Shown here: positions 1-12,880 of the stretch, one piece after another
How the letters are laid out: each line of letters begins with the position of its first letter
Position numbering within the stretch: position 1 is the stretch's first letter
Assembly (NCBI RefSeq): GCF_047948215.1
Contig: NC_134455.1
Coordinates: 72,193,689-72,257,688 of the forward strand
DNA length: 64,000 nt
Direction: 5' to 3'
Source of the DNA: Lycorma delicatula
Lineage: Eukaryota; Arthropoda; Insecta; Hemiptera; Fulgoridae
Program-made: the position numbers and the translations under genes
The notes under the pieces: generated by a model
The model's database searches: none
Seen by the model: only the letters and a program-made list of their open reading frames with translations
Told to the model about the DNA's origin: nothing

Positions 1-445
1 CTTTATTCTCCTCTTTGTTAACCACTCGCCGATTAGGTCTAATGCCATTTGAAGCTTCCTCCAGACAAATGAGAAGATACATAATCCACAGCCGAAAGGT
101 CAACAAAAAAAATTAAGTATAGGACTAGTCCCAAAACAGAGCTCTGAGGAACTCCTGATCTAATGTGAAAGAATTCAGATAACTCATGGTTCCATCTGAT
201 CTGAGAAAAACGCCCATCGAGATAGTTCCACAAGACTAAATAGAAAGGTTGAGGAAGGCTGTGTTTTAGTTTATGAAGCAGTCAGGCAGCCAGATCTTGT
301 CAAAGGCCTGCTGAATATCCAAGTAGGCAAGTAGCAAAACCTCTTTTCTTCCACGCACTGTAATTACATTCACAGCCATATGCATGTATTCTATCATAGA
401 ATGTCCACTTCTGAAACGAAATTGTTGATCTGGAATAGTATTTTT
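1..445 (-). pseudogene. Jockey-like LINE reverse transcriptase relic (runs off left edge)
   Basis: Read on the minus strand from about 443 downwards, the translation gives IPDQQFRFRSGHSM, then AYLDIQQAFDKIWLPD, then after a stop and a frame change SGVPQSSVLGLVLYLIF. These are three successive RT blocks of Jockey-type non-LTR elements: the QFGFR block, motif A with the catalytic Asp in LDIQQAFD, and the GVPQGSVLGP block, where G has become S here. In a live element the RT copies element RNA into DNA at the nick. At least one stop and one frameshift show the copy is dead. Homology starts abruptly near 445, so it is 5'-truncated or deleted there, and the 3' part lies outside the window. Family assignment rests on motifs recognised by eye. 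Confidence 0.75.
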
Positions 446-1140
446 CTAATATTAAATAAAAATTAAAGTAAAAAAGTAAAAAAAATATAAATAACTGTCG
501 TTGTTCTAGGCAATTTCATAAGAAAGTGTAAATTTAATTTAAAAACATCAAAATAATTTAGTGTTTACTTCTACTACAATGGGTAGATAAAACGTATCTC
601 ATGAAGGACAAAGAGAGCATGAACCTTTTTTCCAATCAAGGAGATATTCTTATTCATGAACAAGGAATGAAAGTTAATATTCTTATCATTGGGAACTATG
701 TATATAAATAGAGTTTCAACAAATTAATCATACAAACAACTATTAGTAATAGTTACCATGCTGTTGTTCAACAATGGGATTTCTCTTTCATTACTGATAA
801 AGAAAGTTTTCAAATTACCTAATTTTTTAATTATGCAATTTTTTTTTTAAACCATCGTTTTTTATAAACTTATCGTGTGGGCAGTTTTAATCCAGTTACC
901 TAAAACAACACTTTTTTATAAAACCTTTTTTCTTACTTGCTTCTAATTATTCTAAAAACCTATCTGAAAATATTTCTTATGAAAAAAAAGTCTAAAAAAA
1001 ACATTTCTTATCCATCTTGGATTAGATTCAGTGAAAAAGTATAAAAATTGTAATATAAAATTTTTTAGCTTAATCTTCTTGTTTTCCAATTTTAAATAAT
1101 ATTATTTTAATATTTTTAAGTTAAAGATGTAATTATAGAA

Positions 1141-1171
<31 letters not shown>

Positions 1172-1839
1172 TTATTATCTCAGACAAATCGATACTTACA
1201 TTTACTAATGTTAGATAGTTGAATAGGACAGTACATAAAACTTACATTGTGCTTGAATTGACAATGGCTTTTTCTTTATACCTTAATGGTGTGCCCGTCG
1301 ATTGGTTTGGCATCGATTTAGATTGGTTTAAGGAGAAAAGTACTCAGCGGCATAGAAAGTCCATCTATGTATACATTGCATCTTTTTATATATATTTTCC
1401 CTATAAATATATATTTTAATTTTATTAAGCATTTCTAATTATGACATAATGATTTCATACTACATTCTATGAATATACTTTCAAACTTTTTATGGATTTA
1501 TACGCCGCCTACGTTATTGAAATAGTTGCTATGAGATTTATTATTACTATTAAAAACTTTTTGTAATTCTTTAATATAAAATTATAGTACTGATCTAGTA
1601 TAGTAACTTGAATTTCACAAATTGTCAGAGTATAAATAAACTAATTAATTCAAATAGAAAATGAACCAATATTTCCGCAACCAACATTGATAAATCATAC
1701 ATTGAAACTAGTAAATGAAAAATATTTTGTTTAATTTTAAAAGATAGAAATAAATGTAAATTTATATCATAAGTAATTTAAAAAAAATAAATTAAAATTT
1801 ATAATAATAATAATAATAATCATTATAATAATTTTATTA
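446..1839. other. AT-rich noncoding stretch with simple repeats
   Basis: No gene or element recognised. It holds a (TA)n microsatellite at 1141-1167, a (TAA)n run near 1801-1820 and long A/T homopolymers. The 66-codon + ORF at 1219-1419 has no recognisable domain and looks like chance. Confidence 0.6.
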
Positions 1840-2725
1840 CAATACAATAAATTCCACCATTTGTAGATATACAATCAGCAACACATTTATACATGTTTGT
1901 AATGGTTGCAGGGCTGATATGGGATATGTCGACTTCAATGTGCCGTTTGAGTTAATCCATTTTTCAAGAAATATTTATGAAAATTTTTATTTAAAATTAA
2001 CCCTAATGTAAAAAACCCGTGAAAGATTACCTGGCTAACTTGGTGGACATAAATCTCAAGAAATGAATGACTTCTACGTCAAAAAAAAATCAAGTAGCAG
2101 CATAGTTGTGTTATTCGCTGATTGCGCTGCTGCACCATTTTGCTACAACCGGTAGTCGCGTTCATTCAACTCTAGCAGCGCTATAAAGTCAATTACAATC
2201 TAATTCACATGTTATTGTTCCTGTAACAAACAATGGATCCGCTACTCTCTTCTGAGAAATAACTCGCCAATCCCCAATTTTTTCTGAATATAATGTAGCT
2301 TTATAAAAAACGTGAGGGTTCTGAGCACTTCAGAATCAGTTTTTCTTCTTGTTTACATAACCACACAAGAAACCATGCCTAGTAACTAAAGATTTTTTTC
2401 AAAAATCAGAATGTGACGCAAACATAACGCATAAATCGTTTTCAATAATTGAGTCTTCTCCTGTGATGGATTTGTACAATTCCTGCACTAGGTGAATACG
2501 GTACAGATATAATTTTAATTTTCTTAACACTGTGGACCCTTCCGTATGACATTACAATTTCTTGAGAAAGCATTTTTATTGGCTTTCGAGATAATCTTTT
2601 GCAGGATGCACGGAAGTGTTCTAAAGATGCGTCATTTAAATTGTTGGCCGGCCGGACCATTTTCGTTCACTACGTTACCACCAGTTTCTCTAAAACGTGT
2701 GAATATATGTAAAATTTTTGGCTTT
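1840..2725 (-). pseudogene. Decayed Tc1/mariner-superfamily (DDE) transposase
   Basis: On the minus strand, pieces in successive frames line up in order with a DDE transposase carrying an N-terminal helix-turn-helix. RFRETGGNVVNENGPAG (about 2640-2700) resembles the FRETGSV linker. DASLEHFRASCKRLSRKPIK and MLSQEIVMSYGRVHS resemble the second DNA-binding helices. QNGAAAQSANNTTM (about 2100-2160) resembles the QQDGATAHTA catalytic block, with the catalytic Asp reading Asn. Several stops and frameshifts interrupt it, so it is not functional. An intact enzyme would cut and paste its own element at TA sites. No clear terminal inverted repeats were located. The relic near 44.7-45.9 kb belongs to the same general group. 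A different subfamily is possible. Confidence 0.6.
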
Positions 2726-3116
2726 ATTAGGTAAGTTTAATCAAAAACAAGCTACAGTTAAAATAACTTTAAGAATAAACAAATGTAAACTGAAACATTG
2801 TGAAACACATGATAGAAATTTTATAGAACACCTCTCACAGAAAAAACAGGAAGAGATTAATTGATCGTCATGTATACGTTATTACTACAAGATCAAGACA
2901 TTACCAATTGCACCCATTAGTGCTAACCTAAAAGCAAGTTTCCCACTTCATTAATGAATTCATGATTGCATAACTTTTTGTTCAGCCATCTATAATATTT
3001 AATACATAATTTTTAAATCTGGAAAAGAAGGGTCATCAAATTCTAAATAATTTAAAATTACATTTAAATCTACAGAGTAAATTTTTGAAGCAAAGCTCCT
3101 TAACGCAGGCTTTGGA
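2726..3116. other. Noncoding spacer
   Basis: AT-rich sequence between the transposase relic and the 92 bp repeat. Nothing recognisable was seen on either strand. Confidence 0.5.
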
Positions 3117-3208
3117 ACGGTAATTCACCTGGTAAAAAATGAGAGTCACGAAAAGCCTCACGCATTAAGTGATTCCCTGACTGTGCCTACCGCGTGCTCT
3201 ATATACGA
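3117..3208 (+). repeat. Dispersed repeat, copy 1 of 2
   Basis: A 92 bp segment from acggtaattcacctgg to ctctatatacga. It recurs at 5892-5982 in the same orientation with only a few substitutions and small indels, including the shared core gattccctgactgtgcctac. The two copies lie 2.8 kb apart and their flanks are unlike. They may be pieces of a longer mobile repeat. Confidence 0.75.
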
Positions 3209-3237
3209 GTAGATATTAACACGTATGTTCGTTAAAA

Positions 3238-3324
3238 CGCGCTCTATCTCTCTTACTCTTATAATCGGCTTATGCGTATACGCGCATTCTATCTCGCTAT
3301 CTCTCACTCTTATACACAGCTTAT
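3238..3324 (+). repeat. Two-unit tandem repeat of about 43 bp
   Basis: Units at 3238-3280 and 3281-3324 both run cgcgc, then ctatctc, then ctcttat, then ggctta or agctta. The array starts about 30 bp after copy 1 of the 92 bp dispersed repeat and may belong to the same mobile repeat. The 94-codon minus ORF across it (3158-3442) owes its length to this array and is not supported as a gene. Confidence 0.5.
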
Positions 3325-3689
3325 AAGAATTACGGACAGCTAACATACCTTTAACAACTGATAAAAAAGTTTCTGTCAAACGAAAACTTTCCTTTGTAGG
3401 CAGCGAGTAAGATAACCATACATAAGTTACAAGGTGGAACATTTAATGAAGTCATTTACGAGTACAACAAAACACATTCCCAACAACTTGTTTATGTAGC
3501 GCTCCCCGGTATCACCAAAATGAAAATTTGAATATTGTTACGATTCATGATGATGAGACTAAATTTATATTTTATCATCGCCGCAAACAAACTACATGTA
3601 CAGCATCATTATTACTAGACTTTCAAAGATGATCGTTAAATACTTTAGTGACGAAATTTAAGACAATCATGGATTTTATCTCTAATAAA

Positions 3690-3965
3690 AAAGGTGTTTC
3701 CGTATTTACCTAAAACTGTCAAAGCCTTAAAAATCACAGATTGGATTTAATCGATACGTCACTCACAATGCTAAATGTCTTATTACTCACGAAGAGGTGG
3801 ATGGACGACAATCAACAACTGGAAATTCCTAATCTAAAAGAGAAGAAAATCGTGATACCGGAGTTGAAATATATAAAACAGTATATGAAGACAATGTATC
3901 ATAACAATTTTCCTGCAGGTGTTGCAGTATATCTACATATTATTTCCTTAACAGGAAAAATATTT
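3690..3965 (+). pseudogene. LINE endonuclease N-terminal relic
   Basis: The + frame reads GVSVFT, stop, NCQSLKNHRLDLIDTSL, then LLLTKRWMDDNQ, and ends FPAGVAVYLH. This is the expected order of the start of a LINE exonuclease-endonuclease-phosphatase domain: a Q-N-x-x-S-L block, a (C/L)L(S/T)E-x-W block and a GGVAI block. The catalytic Glu of the E-x-W block reads Lys here, and the Gln codon CAA has become the stop TAA. Such endonucleases nick the target before reverse transcription. The rest of the element is not visible downstream, so this is an isolated fragment. The match is short and judged by eye. Confidence 0.4.
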
Positions 3966-4557
3966 TTATACGTAATCTTTTTTTAAAGTATTAGGAGTTA
4001 TGATATTTAATAGGTAAACGATAACATTTACATCTATGTAAAAGTTAACATTAAATAAATAAAATAAGTTCAAAGAAAGAGTAATATATTTAAACTAATT
4101 TATCTTTATCTTTACAGTGATGCAATAAGTTGGAGGAAGAGTTCGCAATAAATCCACTAAATTGGCAGAATGGGTGACTAGTTACACCACACGATAAGTT
4201 TCAATTTATTAAAATAAAAATAAAGTGATGCTGGAAAGCATTGACCGCAGACTATAGTATTATTTAATGTGAAGACTTTGTGACCGAGCTGCAGTGAAGT
4301 TAAGTAAACGAAGAGTGGTTCTGTGTCTAAGAGATTAAACCAAATTAAACGGATACAGTACACAGAAAAGCTGTGTTGTTTTATAGCACCATTGAGGATT
4401 ATGGTTATTACTATCAAAGAAAGGTTCTTTTGTAATTCAGTTAGAAAAACGATTAAGATGTCTTAGAATAGACAACGATATCATAACTCAGCGGATTAAC
4501 TCTGTAAATTGCGGATAACAATGAAACAAACAACTTTATAACAACTATACTTTTTTG

Positions 4558-4614
<57 letters not shown>

Positions 4615-5891
4615 TTTTTCTTTTTAAACTTCCCAACTGTGACAGCTATATACATTTTTTTTCAATAAATCTTAATACTTCTAATTAATCGATATCAAAA
4701 AAGAGATTCTCAATCCGATCCATTTGAATTTTCTTTTGTATTTAAGTTATTTTATGGCTTATTCTTTCCCAAATGAAGGGAATTGAATTTTGTTTTATTT
4801 TGTAAAGAAAGTTCATTTAATCTTATGGAAGTTTTTTCTGTATAATACAAGGTGTATTTCTTCTTATAATAGTTTCTTCTGTATAATGGTAGATCTTTAC
4901 ATATATTTATATTTGTCATCAGCGTAAGTTTTTTTTTTGGAATAATTACATGATCTGAATTTTTTAGTATTAAAACAATTCCACAAAGGAAACTTGAATA
5001 CACTAGAAAATTAATGTGATTTAAATGAAATGAATACGTAAAAACGGATTTAAAATTATATAAAAAAATGTGTTTTATGAATGTTGATGAATAACCGGTA
5101 AATAGAAACACTCGTATTTATACATCACTAATTTCAAACATCCTTAGTAGCTTTAAGTAGTAATTAGTTAAATCGTATTCCTGCATCATTTATTTTTCTC
5201 ACCGATAATTTATATACTTTTACGTTTCTTCCAACTGATTTTTTTTTTTTTTTTTTAATGACAGAATTTTTAGGTCTAGCATAATTTTCAGTAGGAACGA
5301 TTAAATAATATAAGTTGAAATAAAGTTTTAAAAAAAATACAACTGACTTGCAAGGAGAAAACTGTAGAAAAATACAAAAATAAAAGTTTAATTATTAATT
5401 TTTGTTATTTTTTATTTTGGTATTCTGTTGTTGAACAAATTGAACGGTAAAATAATTTGATAGTTAATCATTTTAATTTGAATGAAAAATTGTTTATATT
5501 TAAAAAAAGAAACAATCAAATATTTTAATTTTACAGTATTTCAAATCAGTTTTATGTTTTATAAAAAGTTATTTTTAAACTAAACTCATTTATCATAAAG
5601 TAGTTTACACTTTCTTATACATTTGAAGGAGTGTATTTTTATACAAATTTTTAAGTTTTTGTTAGGAAGTTGAAAAATAAATAAACATAATTAGGTACTG
5701 AATTTTACTTTAATGTTTCTAACATATTAACTTTTATTTTTCAAAAAAATTGTGTTACATTCTTTCTATTTATACTTGAATTTCTCTCTCAAAAAAAAAA
5801 AAAATATGTATATATAAGATATTTTATAATGATGAAATTTTTTATATTTAAAGCATCAAAAATCCCTGATGATGGTCACTACACAGCTTAT
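3966..5891. other. AT-rich noncoding stretch
   Basis: No recognisable gene. It contains a pure (AT)n microsatellite at 4562-4609, poly-T and poly-A runs, and chance ORFs on the minus strand (4178-4417, 4752-5111) with low-complexity composition. Confidence 0.55.
4562..4609. repeat. (AT)n microsatellite
   Basis: Uninterrupted AT dinucleotide run of 48 bp, likely length-polymorphic. Confidence 0.95.
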
Positions 5892-5982
5892 ACGGTAATT
5901 CAACTGGAAAAAAATGAGTCACGAAAAAGCCTCACGCGCTAAGTGATTCCCTGACTGTGCCTACCGCGTGCTCTATATACGA
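5892..5982 (+). repeat. Dispersed repeat, copy 2 of 2
   Basis: Second copy of the element at 3117-3208. It shares acggtaattca, the core gattccctgactgtgcctac and the terminal ctctatatacga. The tandem CTATCTC array that follows copy 1 is absent here, so homology breaks close to the end of the repeat. Confidence 0.75.
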
Positions 5983-6849
5983 ATTTACACCCCTCTGATA
6001 CTTTCTTCACCAGTCTTCCTACAGACGTTGGTTGGTATATAAGAGGTACTAACAGTGGGCGTGGTTTTCATGCTGTATTGCTTTACATTCTGATAGTTTA
6101 AAATAATAATGATTTTTATTAATAATTAGATATTTCATTTTAAAAAAATATATTAACTTTCCCTAAAGTGTATGAAAAAATCTGGTTTAATTTTTCTTTT
6201 AATACTAACAAAACAACAACTGTCTAAATGTCTTTTCAAAATTTTCCTTTTATTTTAAATTGAATCAACTGGCTCTCTTCCAACTAAGATTTATTATCTA
6301 TTACTTGAAACATAACTCAGAATTTTTCCTATGAAAATGCTTTAAGTTTTTATTTTCAGTAATTCTTATACTATGAAATCTTTCAGATAAAACGAGATGG
6401 TGTCCTTATTTCAAGATATCAAGCAATATTTCCACAAAAACTGTTTATAATTTTTTTCTTTATTGTGATCTCTTACGAGATCATTATTCCAAAACCTACA
6501 TTCTCAGTTAGAATAACATAAAAACGAGTTTTGACCTGAAGATAGTGAAGCAACATTCAACATTTTAAAATTTTCTACAGAGTAATCTTGTATAATTAAC
6601 TTTAATTAACTTTTACTACTTATAATTCTTAAACTAAAGTAAAATTCACTCCCAATTTTTGTATATGTAAAGTATTATGTGTATATTGTATCTGTTATGA
6701 ACTCAGACGTAATGATTTTGGCTTGATCAAGGCCATTGTAAACAACAAAAAACTACAACATACTACGTATGTGGATGTGAGATGCCGTAACTGTAAACGT
6801 TGTTGACAACCAGACACAACACAAAGTTACTCAAAAAAAAATAGAGTAA
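5983..6849. other. Noncoding spacer
   Basis: AT-rich. No coding motif or clear repeat identified. Confidence 0.5.
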
Positions 6850-6975
6850 CAGAATGGTGTAAAGGAGAATGAGAAATTATATGGTTTTTTCATTCTTGTT
6901 CTTCATTATGCCGAATATTAAAAAAATCACCTACTGTCACATATCAGAATGTCAAGTTCTATGAAATCAAATGGT
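6850..6975 (+). repeat. Dispersed repeat related to the one near 10.07 kb
   Basis: Shares an ordered set of words with 10060-10165: aaaggag-agtgag or aaaggag-aatgag, then ttcttcat, gccaaatatt or gccgaatatt, and actgtcaca. The two copies are diverged, perhaps two thirds identical by eye. Function and boundaries are unknown; an old transposon fragment is likely. Confidence 0.4.
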
Positions 6976-7249
6976 GTTTATTATTTTAAAAGATGAAAGG
7001 CTTCCACCAAGAACTATACTAGTAATACACTTGTGTTGCTTCTAAGTTATACTATTTTGTAAGTAGTCCTTTTAAAACATTTGAACTTTATGTAACTTTG
7101 TAGTTAGCACCAGGCAGATATTTCAGTCTTCCTTGAAACTTCAGTCGACGAGTTAATTTATTCCACGGGCTGCTGATTCTGTGCCTTCTTCATGAGTTAT
7201 TTCCGCGTGGCAATGAGCTGATATTTGCCTTTCATTCTTACACTACGTT

Positions 7250-7930
7250 TTTTTAAACCTCTAATCTATTTCTTCTTCCTATACACTTTGTTTCTTCTGT
7301 CTCGGTCTTCTTTCTTATTTTTATGAGCTGTGTTGGGTGGTTTGTGTAATTATCTTTTCTTTTTTAACTTTCGATCAACCCTTATTTCTTATTCAAATTA
7401 TTTTATTATTATATAACTTATTTTATTTCTTATTTAGCTTTCGACTAAACTCGAAAAAAAAAATTTTGTTAATACGGAAGTGATTTCTTCCTCAAACCGA
7501 CGTAAATCTTTACTTCTTAAACTATTCCTAAATCTAAACCTATTGGAGCTCCTATTTAATTCATTTTGTATTAAACAGACTCTATTCTAGCCACTCTATT
7601 TCTATCACCTTTCCTTAACTAATGTTTAATACTACCTGGAGCATTTTCTTTTTTTTTTATTAGACTTCTAACCTCTCCATAGACGTCAACGGTCATTCTT
7701 CTCTCTTCGAAGCTACCTAAATTTTCTCATTTTTATATTTTCTTAATATATGTAATAAATTTTTTGTGTGCTATCCAATTTCTATTAATCTCTCTAAAAT
7801 AAACCAAATTTCTAACTTAACCCAATTGTCTTGAGAACTGTAGTCTTTCTTCTTTAAACGTTCTAAACATTCAAAACGCATATTCCGCCTTTTTTTTTTC
7901 TTCCAGAGACCTCTCAATTCCCGTTCTGTA
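7250..7930. other. Pyrimidine-rich tract, possible eroded coding remnant
   Basis: The + strand is strongly C/T-biased, so the minus strand reads Lys/Arg/Glu-rich peptide in short open pieces such as HKNKKEDRDRRNKVYRKKK. No conserved domain was recognised. It could be an eroded lysine-rich transposon ORF or a composition artefact. Confidence 0.25.
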
Positions 7931-10059
7931 CTCACCCAAAACCGCGGGAGTTATTCAGTACTATAAGTGATACTTTATTTAATAGATAAACTGTTTATAT
8001 AATGAACAACATTACTCTCGAAAAAAGCAACTCTGGCTAATCCCACTTGTAATTTGAATTGTTTCGAGGCTTTTTCTGGCTCATAAGACATGTAATGTTA
8101 ATAAACAAATATTTTCCGTGATAACTATAGAATTACGCACTGTTTCTAACTTTTACGTGGATTAAAATACAGGATTCCTTAAAAAATCGCAAACTCGAGA
8201 TAGTCGACTGTTAAAGGTGTTTTGCAGATAAAGAGTAAGGAAAATAAGATTCCGAAGGAAATTTACTGATGTTTACAATATATCTACTGAGCAAATTGAA
8301 CTCTTCTGTAACAGTATGGTACGTTTCGTTTTTGGATTATGAATAAAATTTTGTTTTCCTTGGGGTTTTATTTCAAATCCATAATTAATTAAGTCTATTT
8401 CTCTTTGCAGTCTGATTAAATTGTAGGAATATTTATAAAATTATTTCAGTTTTTTAATCTAGGTTCAAAAACCTTTTAACTTTGTTGTTTGATCGCTCTA
8501 AAAATTTTAAATCTAAAAATATAGTTCAAACTATTTTATGTATTTATCTATTTATCGGGTTTGTTTATCAATGTATCATGATATTATTATTATTAACATT
8601 CTGTATTTTAGATTGTAACGAGTTATAAACCATTTATTAGCTACTAAATGCATTATTTTTATGTAGAAATGTTTTTTATTATACATATCATATTTAGTTG
8701 AAGACGCAGAGTGTCAAAAAAACAAAATTCAAAAATTATGAACATCCACGTATTACTATCGGTTTGAATTTCATTTTTACATACAAGAGATTCTATGATA
8801 ATCTATGACAAGTAATTGTGAGTTAGGTATATATTATCACTAATTATAATTATCATTTATTGAAATACATCATAAAATATTATTTTTATTGTATTATTTA
8901 TAACAAATTACTCAAACAAATATTTGAATGGATATAATGGGTTTTGTTTCATTTATGTACGAATATCTACATAACATGAAGATAAAACAAATTTAAGCAG
9001 ATTTATAGATAAGACTTTTATTTAAATATTCATGAAGTGCTCTTTACGAAAATTTACTTCACTTACTTACAGAAAAATTGTAAAATCCGTAGATTAAAAA
9101 AAAAATCACTCCGAAATATTTCTCAAAATAGATCTATAATATTATACCTTTTATATTACATTTGAAAAATTTTCTCATTGATATAGTCTTAAACCAAAAA
9201 AAATCCCGTTAATTTTTAATTTAAAATTTGAAGCAATTGAAATCTTCAACATCTGTTGATTTATTTACTTGATTTTATAATGTATGTTTTGATGAAATAC
9301 AATAGTAAAGTTTCTGAGCTTCATTTCCGGAAAAAATGTAGCTAGATCATTTAGGATGTGATAATTAAGCTACCCAAAAATTATTAATACTAAAAAAAGT
9401 TACTTTATGAAAGAAATTAAACAATTTAATTATTCACATGTGATAATACTTATTCTCACATATTCTGTGCGCATATAGTTTTATATTTACGGTATGGTCT
9501 CGATTAATACTTATTAGTCACCCAGTAATAAAGTTACGTGGATACACTAGAACCTTTCTCACACTTCAGTAAACACAGTACTAAAATAATTAATTAGGTA
9601 GAGCGGTTTTTTAGATTTATTTAAAACAGATACAGATAAAAAAAGTCATTCTTATTTATATATAAAATTTCAGAGAAGTTCAGAATTGTCAATCGAAGGT
9701 TGACAGTTGAAGGATTGTAGATCGTTATATTTATGCTTACGGTAGATTCTTGGAACGTCGTCAAGCTGCCTGTGCATGTGTTTTGAATGCGACAAGTAAT
9801 TGTTGCATTTTTGACTTGCAGAAAATCCTCAGTAATCAATTATTTTTATTAGTAAGCGTCAGAGTAGGTGTAGATTTCAGACTGATGGTGCAGAGGTTTA
9901 TACTTTGCTCATAAAATTAGTATCTTTCAATAGACTTTCTGGTATATGGTCTCTTTTCATGTGACTTTCTCTTTCCATTACTCTCACGGTACAATGTACA
10001 TCCAAAAAAGATCAGTCTTTCTATAAATAATAGAAAAAAAAACAATTATCCCCTATGAA
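7931..10059. other. AT-rich noncoding stretch
   Basis: No recognisable gene. A 72-codon minus ORF at 9621-9839 has no known domain. Sequence composition matches the surrounding noncoding DNA. Confidence 0.5.
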
Positions 10060-10165
10060 GCTTAAAGGAGAGTGAGTAGTGAAATAGTTTCATGTTACTT
10101 TCTTCATAAAGCCAAATATTTTGTTATAATACACTGTCACACCAATCCCATTGAAATGTAATTGA
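10060..10165 (+). repeat. Dispersed repeat related to the one near 6.9 kb
   Basis: Diverged partner of 6850-6975, sharing the aaaggagagtgag, ttcttcat, gccaaatatt and actgtcaca words in the same order. Confidence 0.4.
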
Positions 10166-12416
10166 TATTCAGCTACACATAGTTTACCATCACTTTTTTT
10201 AATTTTTCATTATACGAACAAGCTACGTAATGTACATAAATAATCTCATGGAAAACAAATCTTGATTACCTATACTTGTACCTGACAAGCATTATGTAGG
10301 TCGCAGTCACACGATTGGGTATCAGAGATAGTGTTAAACAAGTATTACTTTCGGTGGGAAAACTATAACAAATACTGTCTTCATTCAAAAGGAGGGTTTA
10401 TTATTATAACAAAAAATAAAATCAACTGTACAAACCTTAATAACTACGTAATACTGAACAGCTCTTTTTCGTTAACGTGCGTTAAAGTTAATGTGCGCAA
10501 AAACAATCTTGCACCTATTATCTCACCTTTTAGATAATAGTGAAGATGTGTGAAATGATTAAAGAGTCTGCATGTATTGCAATTACAGGCTGTTGTGCGT
10601 TGAATATCATCCTTTTCTTACTGAAATTTTGCCGATACTATTTATGAATTATTTTAATTTTGTAATATGATTTTTTACGTTTTGTTTTATATGATTTATG
10701 TATTAAGTTTCGTGGTTTTTGTTTCTTATATGTGACCAGTGTTAATTTATTATGTCTTATTTTTTTTCACGCATGACTTTTGACTATTTTTTTATATACT
10801 CAATTGTTCTGTTTTGTTAACCATTCAATTTTGTTGTTCTCAGTACTATGTTAGGTTAAGTTACCGTTATTTTTTTTTTTTGTTCTTAACAGTTAATGTT
10901 CGAATTGTTTGTACTTTGTTACGCTTATATTCCTATTTGGTGTATTTTTTATTGTATTATACTCTGTGTAAATCTTTATACTGTCTTGGAAGGTATCACT
11001 GCATGCCTCCGTTTCACGTCATTATTACATTGTATAATTTATTTATAGTTACATTGTTCAGAAAATTGATTGTAAATGAATTAATACACAAAAAAAAGTT
11101 AGTATACGATTATTTACGTGTTTTCTACGTAGTAAAATTACTCTTTCCTAACCTATAGTGATATTGATGTGTCATGGTATTAAATTTTTGGTCATGTAAA
11201 CTAAGAAAACAAATTAAGGTGTTTAATTTTCTTTAGTAAATTTAGAACATTAAGGCAAAAGAGGAAATAAAAATAATAATTTCACATTAATTCACAAACT
11301 ACCTTTTACTGTAGTACAAAATAAAAACTTAAATTATATCAAGCCTTGTTTTTGCTTTTTCTTTTTTAATTTTTTCATTCATTTTATAAATAAATAAACA
11401 AAGTAATTACTGTCATTTAAGCACTGTTTCCAAGATAAGTAGAAAGTAATTAACTCAAAATATGTCAGTTAATTAGGGAAATAATACGGATGAATTCGTA
11501 ACTAAAATTTTTTTCTTTTCCCAGTATGAGAGACATGAACATTAAAAGAACTTGCCTAAAGGTTTTAATAATAATTTCTGATTTTGTGGAATAGTAATTA
11601 ATTGAAATTCTTTTATTAAAAATAAAATGTATTAGTTGAGATTGGATATGAATTAGAAAATGTTATTGCTACGAATAATTTTTTATTTGGGAATTTATCA
11701 ATACAATATTTTTTTTTATTCTTTCCCTCTTTTTATATGTACAATATTAGTTTTTTTTTTCCAGTTTCAGAGTAGGAACCATATTTTTACTTTTCTTTCA
11801 TCTCCAAAAAAAAAAGAGTGAAAGAGAGAAGAAAGAACTGAGAAAATTTGAAGCCGTCGTAAATCACATACAAGTATCTCGATTTTCTCTTTTTTTATTT
11901 TTAGAAACGCTGACCGAATCCTCACGATTCAAGTTATGGTCAGAGAATGATTTTAGTAGAGTGGGTAAAAACTATGAGATGGGCATATCTCTTTTCCCTT
12001 GGGTATTCTATCAGTAAACTGCATTTTAAGAAGTTTCTTTTAAACGTGATCGAAAGATTCTCAAGCTTTATTTCCTGTAAATGGTGAAAAAAATTATTAA
12101 ACATAGTTCTACTTAATATATAAAGAATTAAATTAAAAATAAATACACCAAGCTTATGATTATTTATCATCAAACTATAATCAAGAATTAGTTTTATTGA
12201 ACGTATAACGCTTTATAAATAAAAAATTTACGAGTATCTTAATGAAGACTAAAAATGCTGTTTAATTCTTTTTTATTATAGTAATTGTGTACTTTAATAG
12301 GCTAGTTGTTTATTTAAGTTAAATTATAACTATGTAAAACTAGTTTTAATTCAGAAAATCAACCAATAAGTGAATTAATTTAAGAAAGCAAATAAAAATA
12401 AAATCATATCGTGTTA
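10166..12416. other. AT-rich noncoding stretch
   Basis: No gene recognised. The 114-codon + ORF at 10814-11158 is rich in Leu, Tyr, Phe and Val as expected for chance translation of T-rich DNA, and it has no recognisable domain. Confidence 0.5.
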
Positions 12417-12880
12417 CTAAAAAATGAAATTAATTGTTGAATTATGAGAACTAAAGCTTAAAAATAAAACAGCCTCTAGATTCAATACACGCAGCCTCTT
12501 CAGTCGTTTTATATCATCACTAATATTCAAAAGGTTTACAGCCAAATGGTTTTTGCGCGCGTTAATTAAAGAAGGTAAGTTCGGTGTATTCAAACTAAAG
12601 TACATACTTTGAACTTAGCCGGTGAATTTCTTCACGAATAGCTGGCATCCCTAGGTAATCGTCGAACTCCTTGTTCTTCGTAAACCATGGCGCTTCTGAT
12701 TTGTTCAACACATTATCCTGGAACCTTTCGATTATGCCGATACTGTTAGTGCTTGCCACACGACAAAGTTGTGTTCCGTAGGCCCGTATTGGCTTAAAAA
12801 GTGCCTTATACAACCACAGTTTGTTATTTAATGAACACTACCTTCGTAATAACCATTTCAACCGTCTGAGCTTGATAATT
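12417..12880 (-). pseudogene. 5'-truncated Jockey-like LINE: RT C-terminal region
   Basis: Minus-strand frames read CSLNNKLWLYKALFKPI, then YGTQLCRVAS, IIERFQDNVL, APWFTKN and IREEIHRLSSKY. After a frame change they read NHLAVNLLNISDDIKRLKR. This is the standard order of the segment after the RT palm in Jockey-clade elements (LYK, LKPIWTYG, IQRFQNK, APWYV, EEI, HLAVNLL). Homology begins near 12880 and ends close to the expected end of ORF2, which fits a 5'-truncated insertion. Stops and frame changes show it is dead. The longer copy at 14505-17980 carries the same segment. Confidence 0.75.

Noticed and set aside
3158..3442. 94-codon minus ORF with Arg/Glu repeats
   Set aside because: The repeats reflect the 43 bp tandem DNA array and the dispersed repeat, not a protein.
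10814..11158. 114-codon + ORF
   Set aside because: Low-complexity Leu/Tyr/Phe/Val composition typical of T-rich DNA, with no domain and no splice or promoter context.
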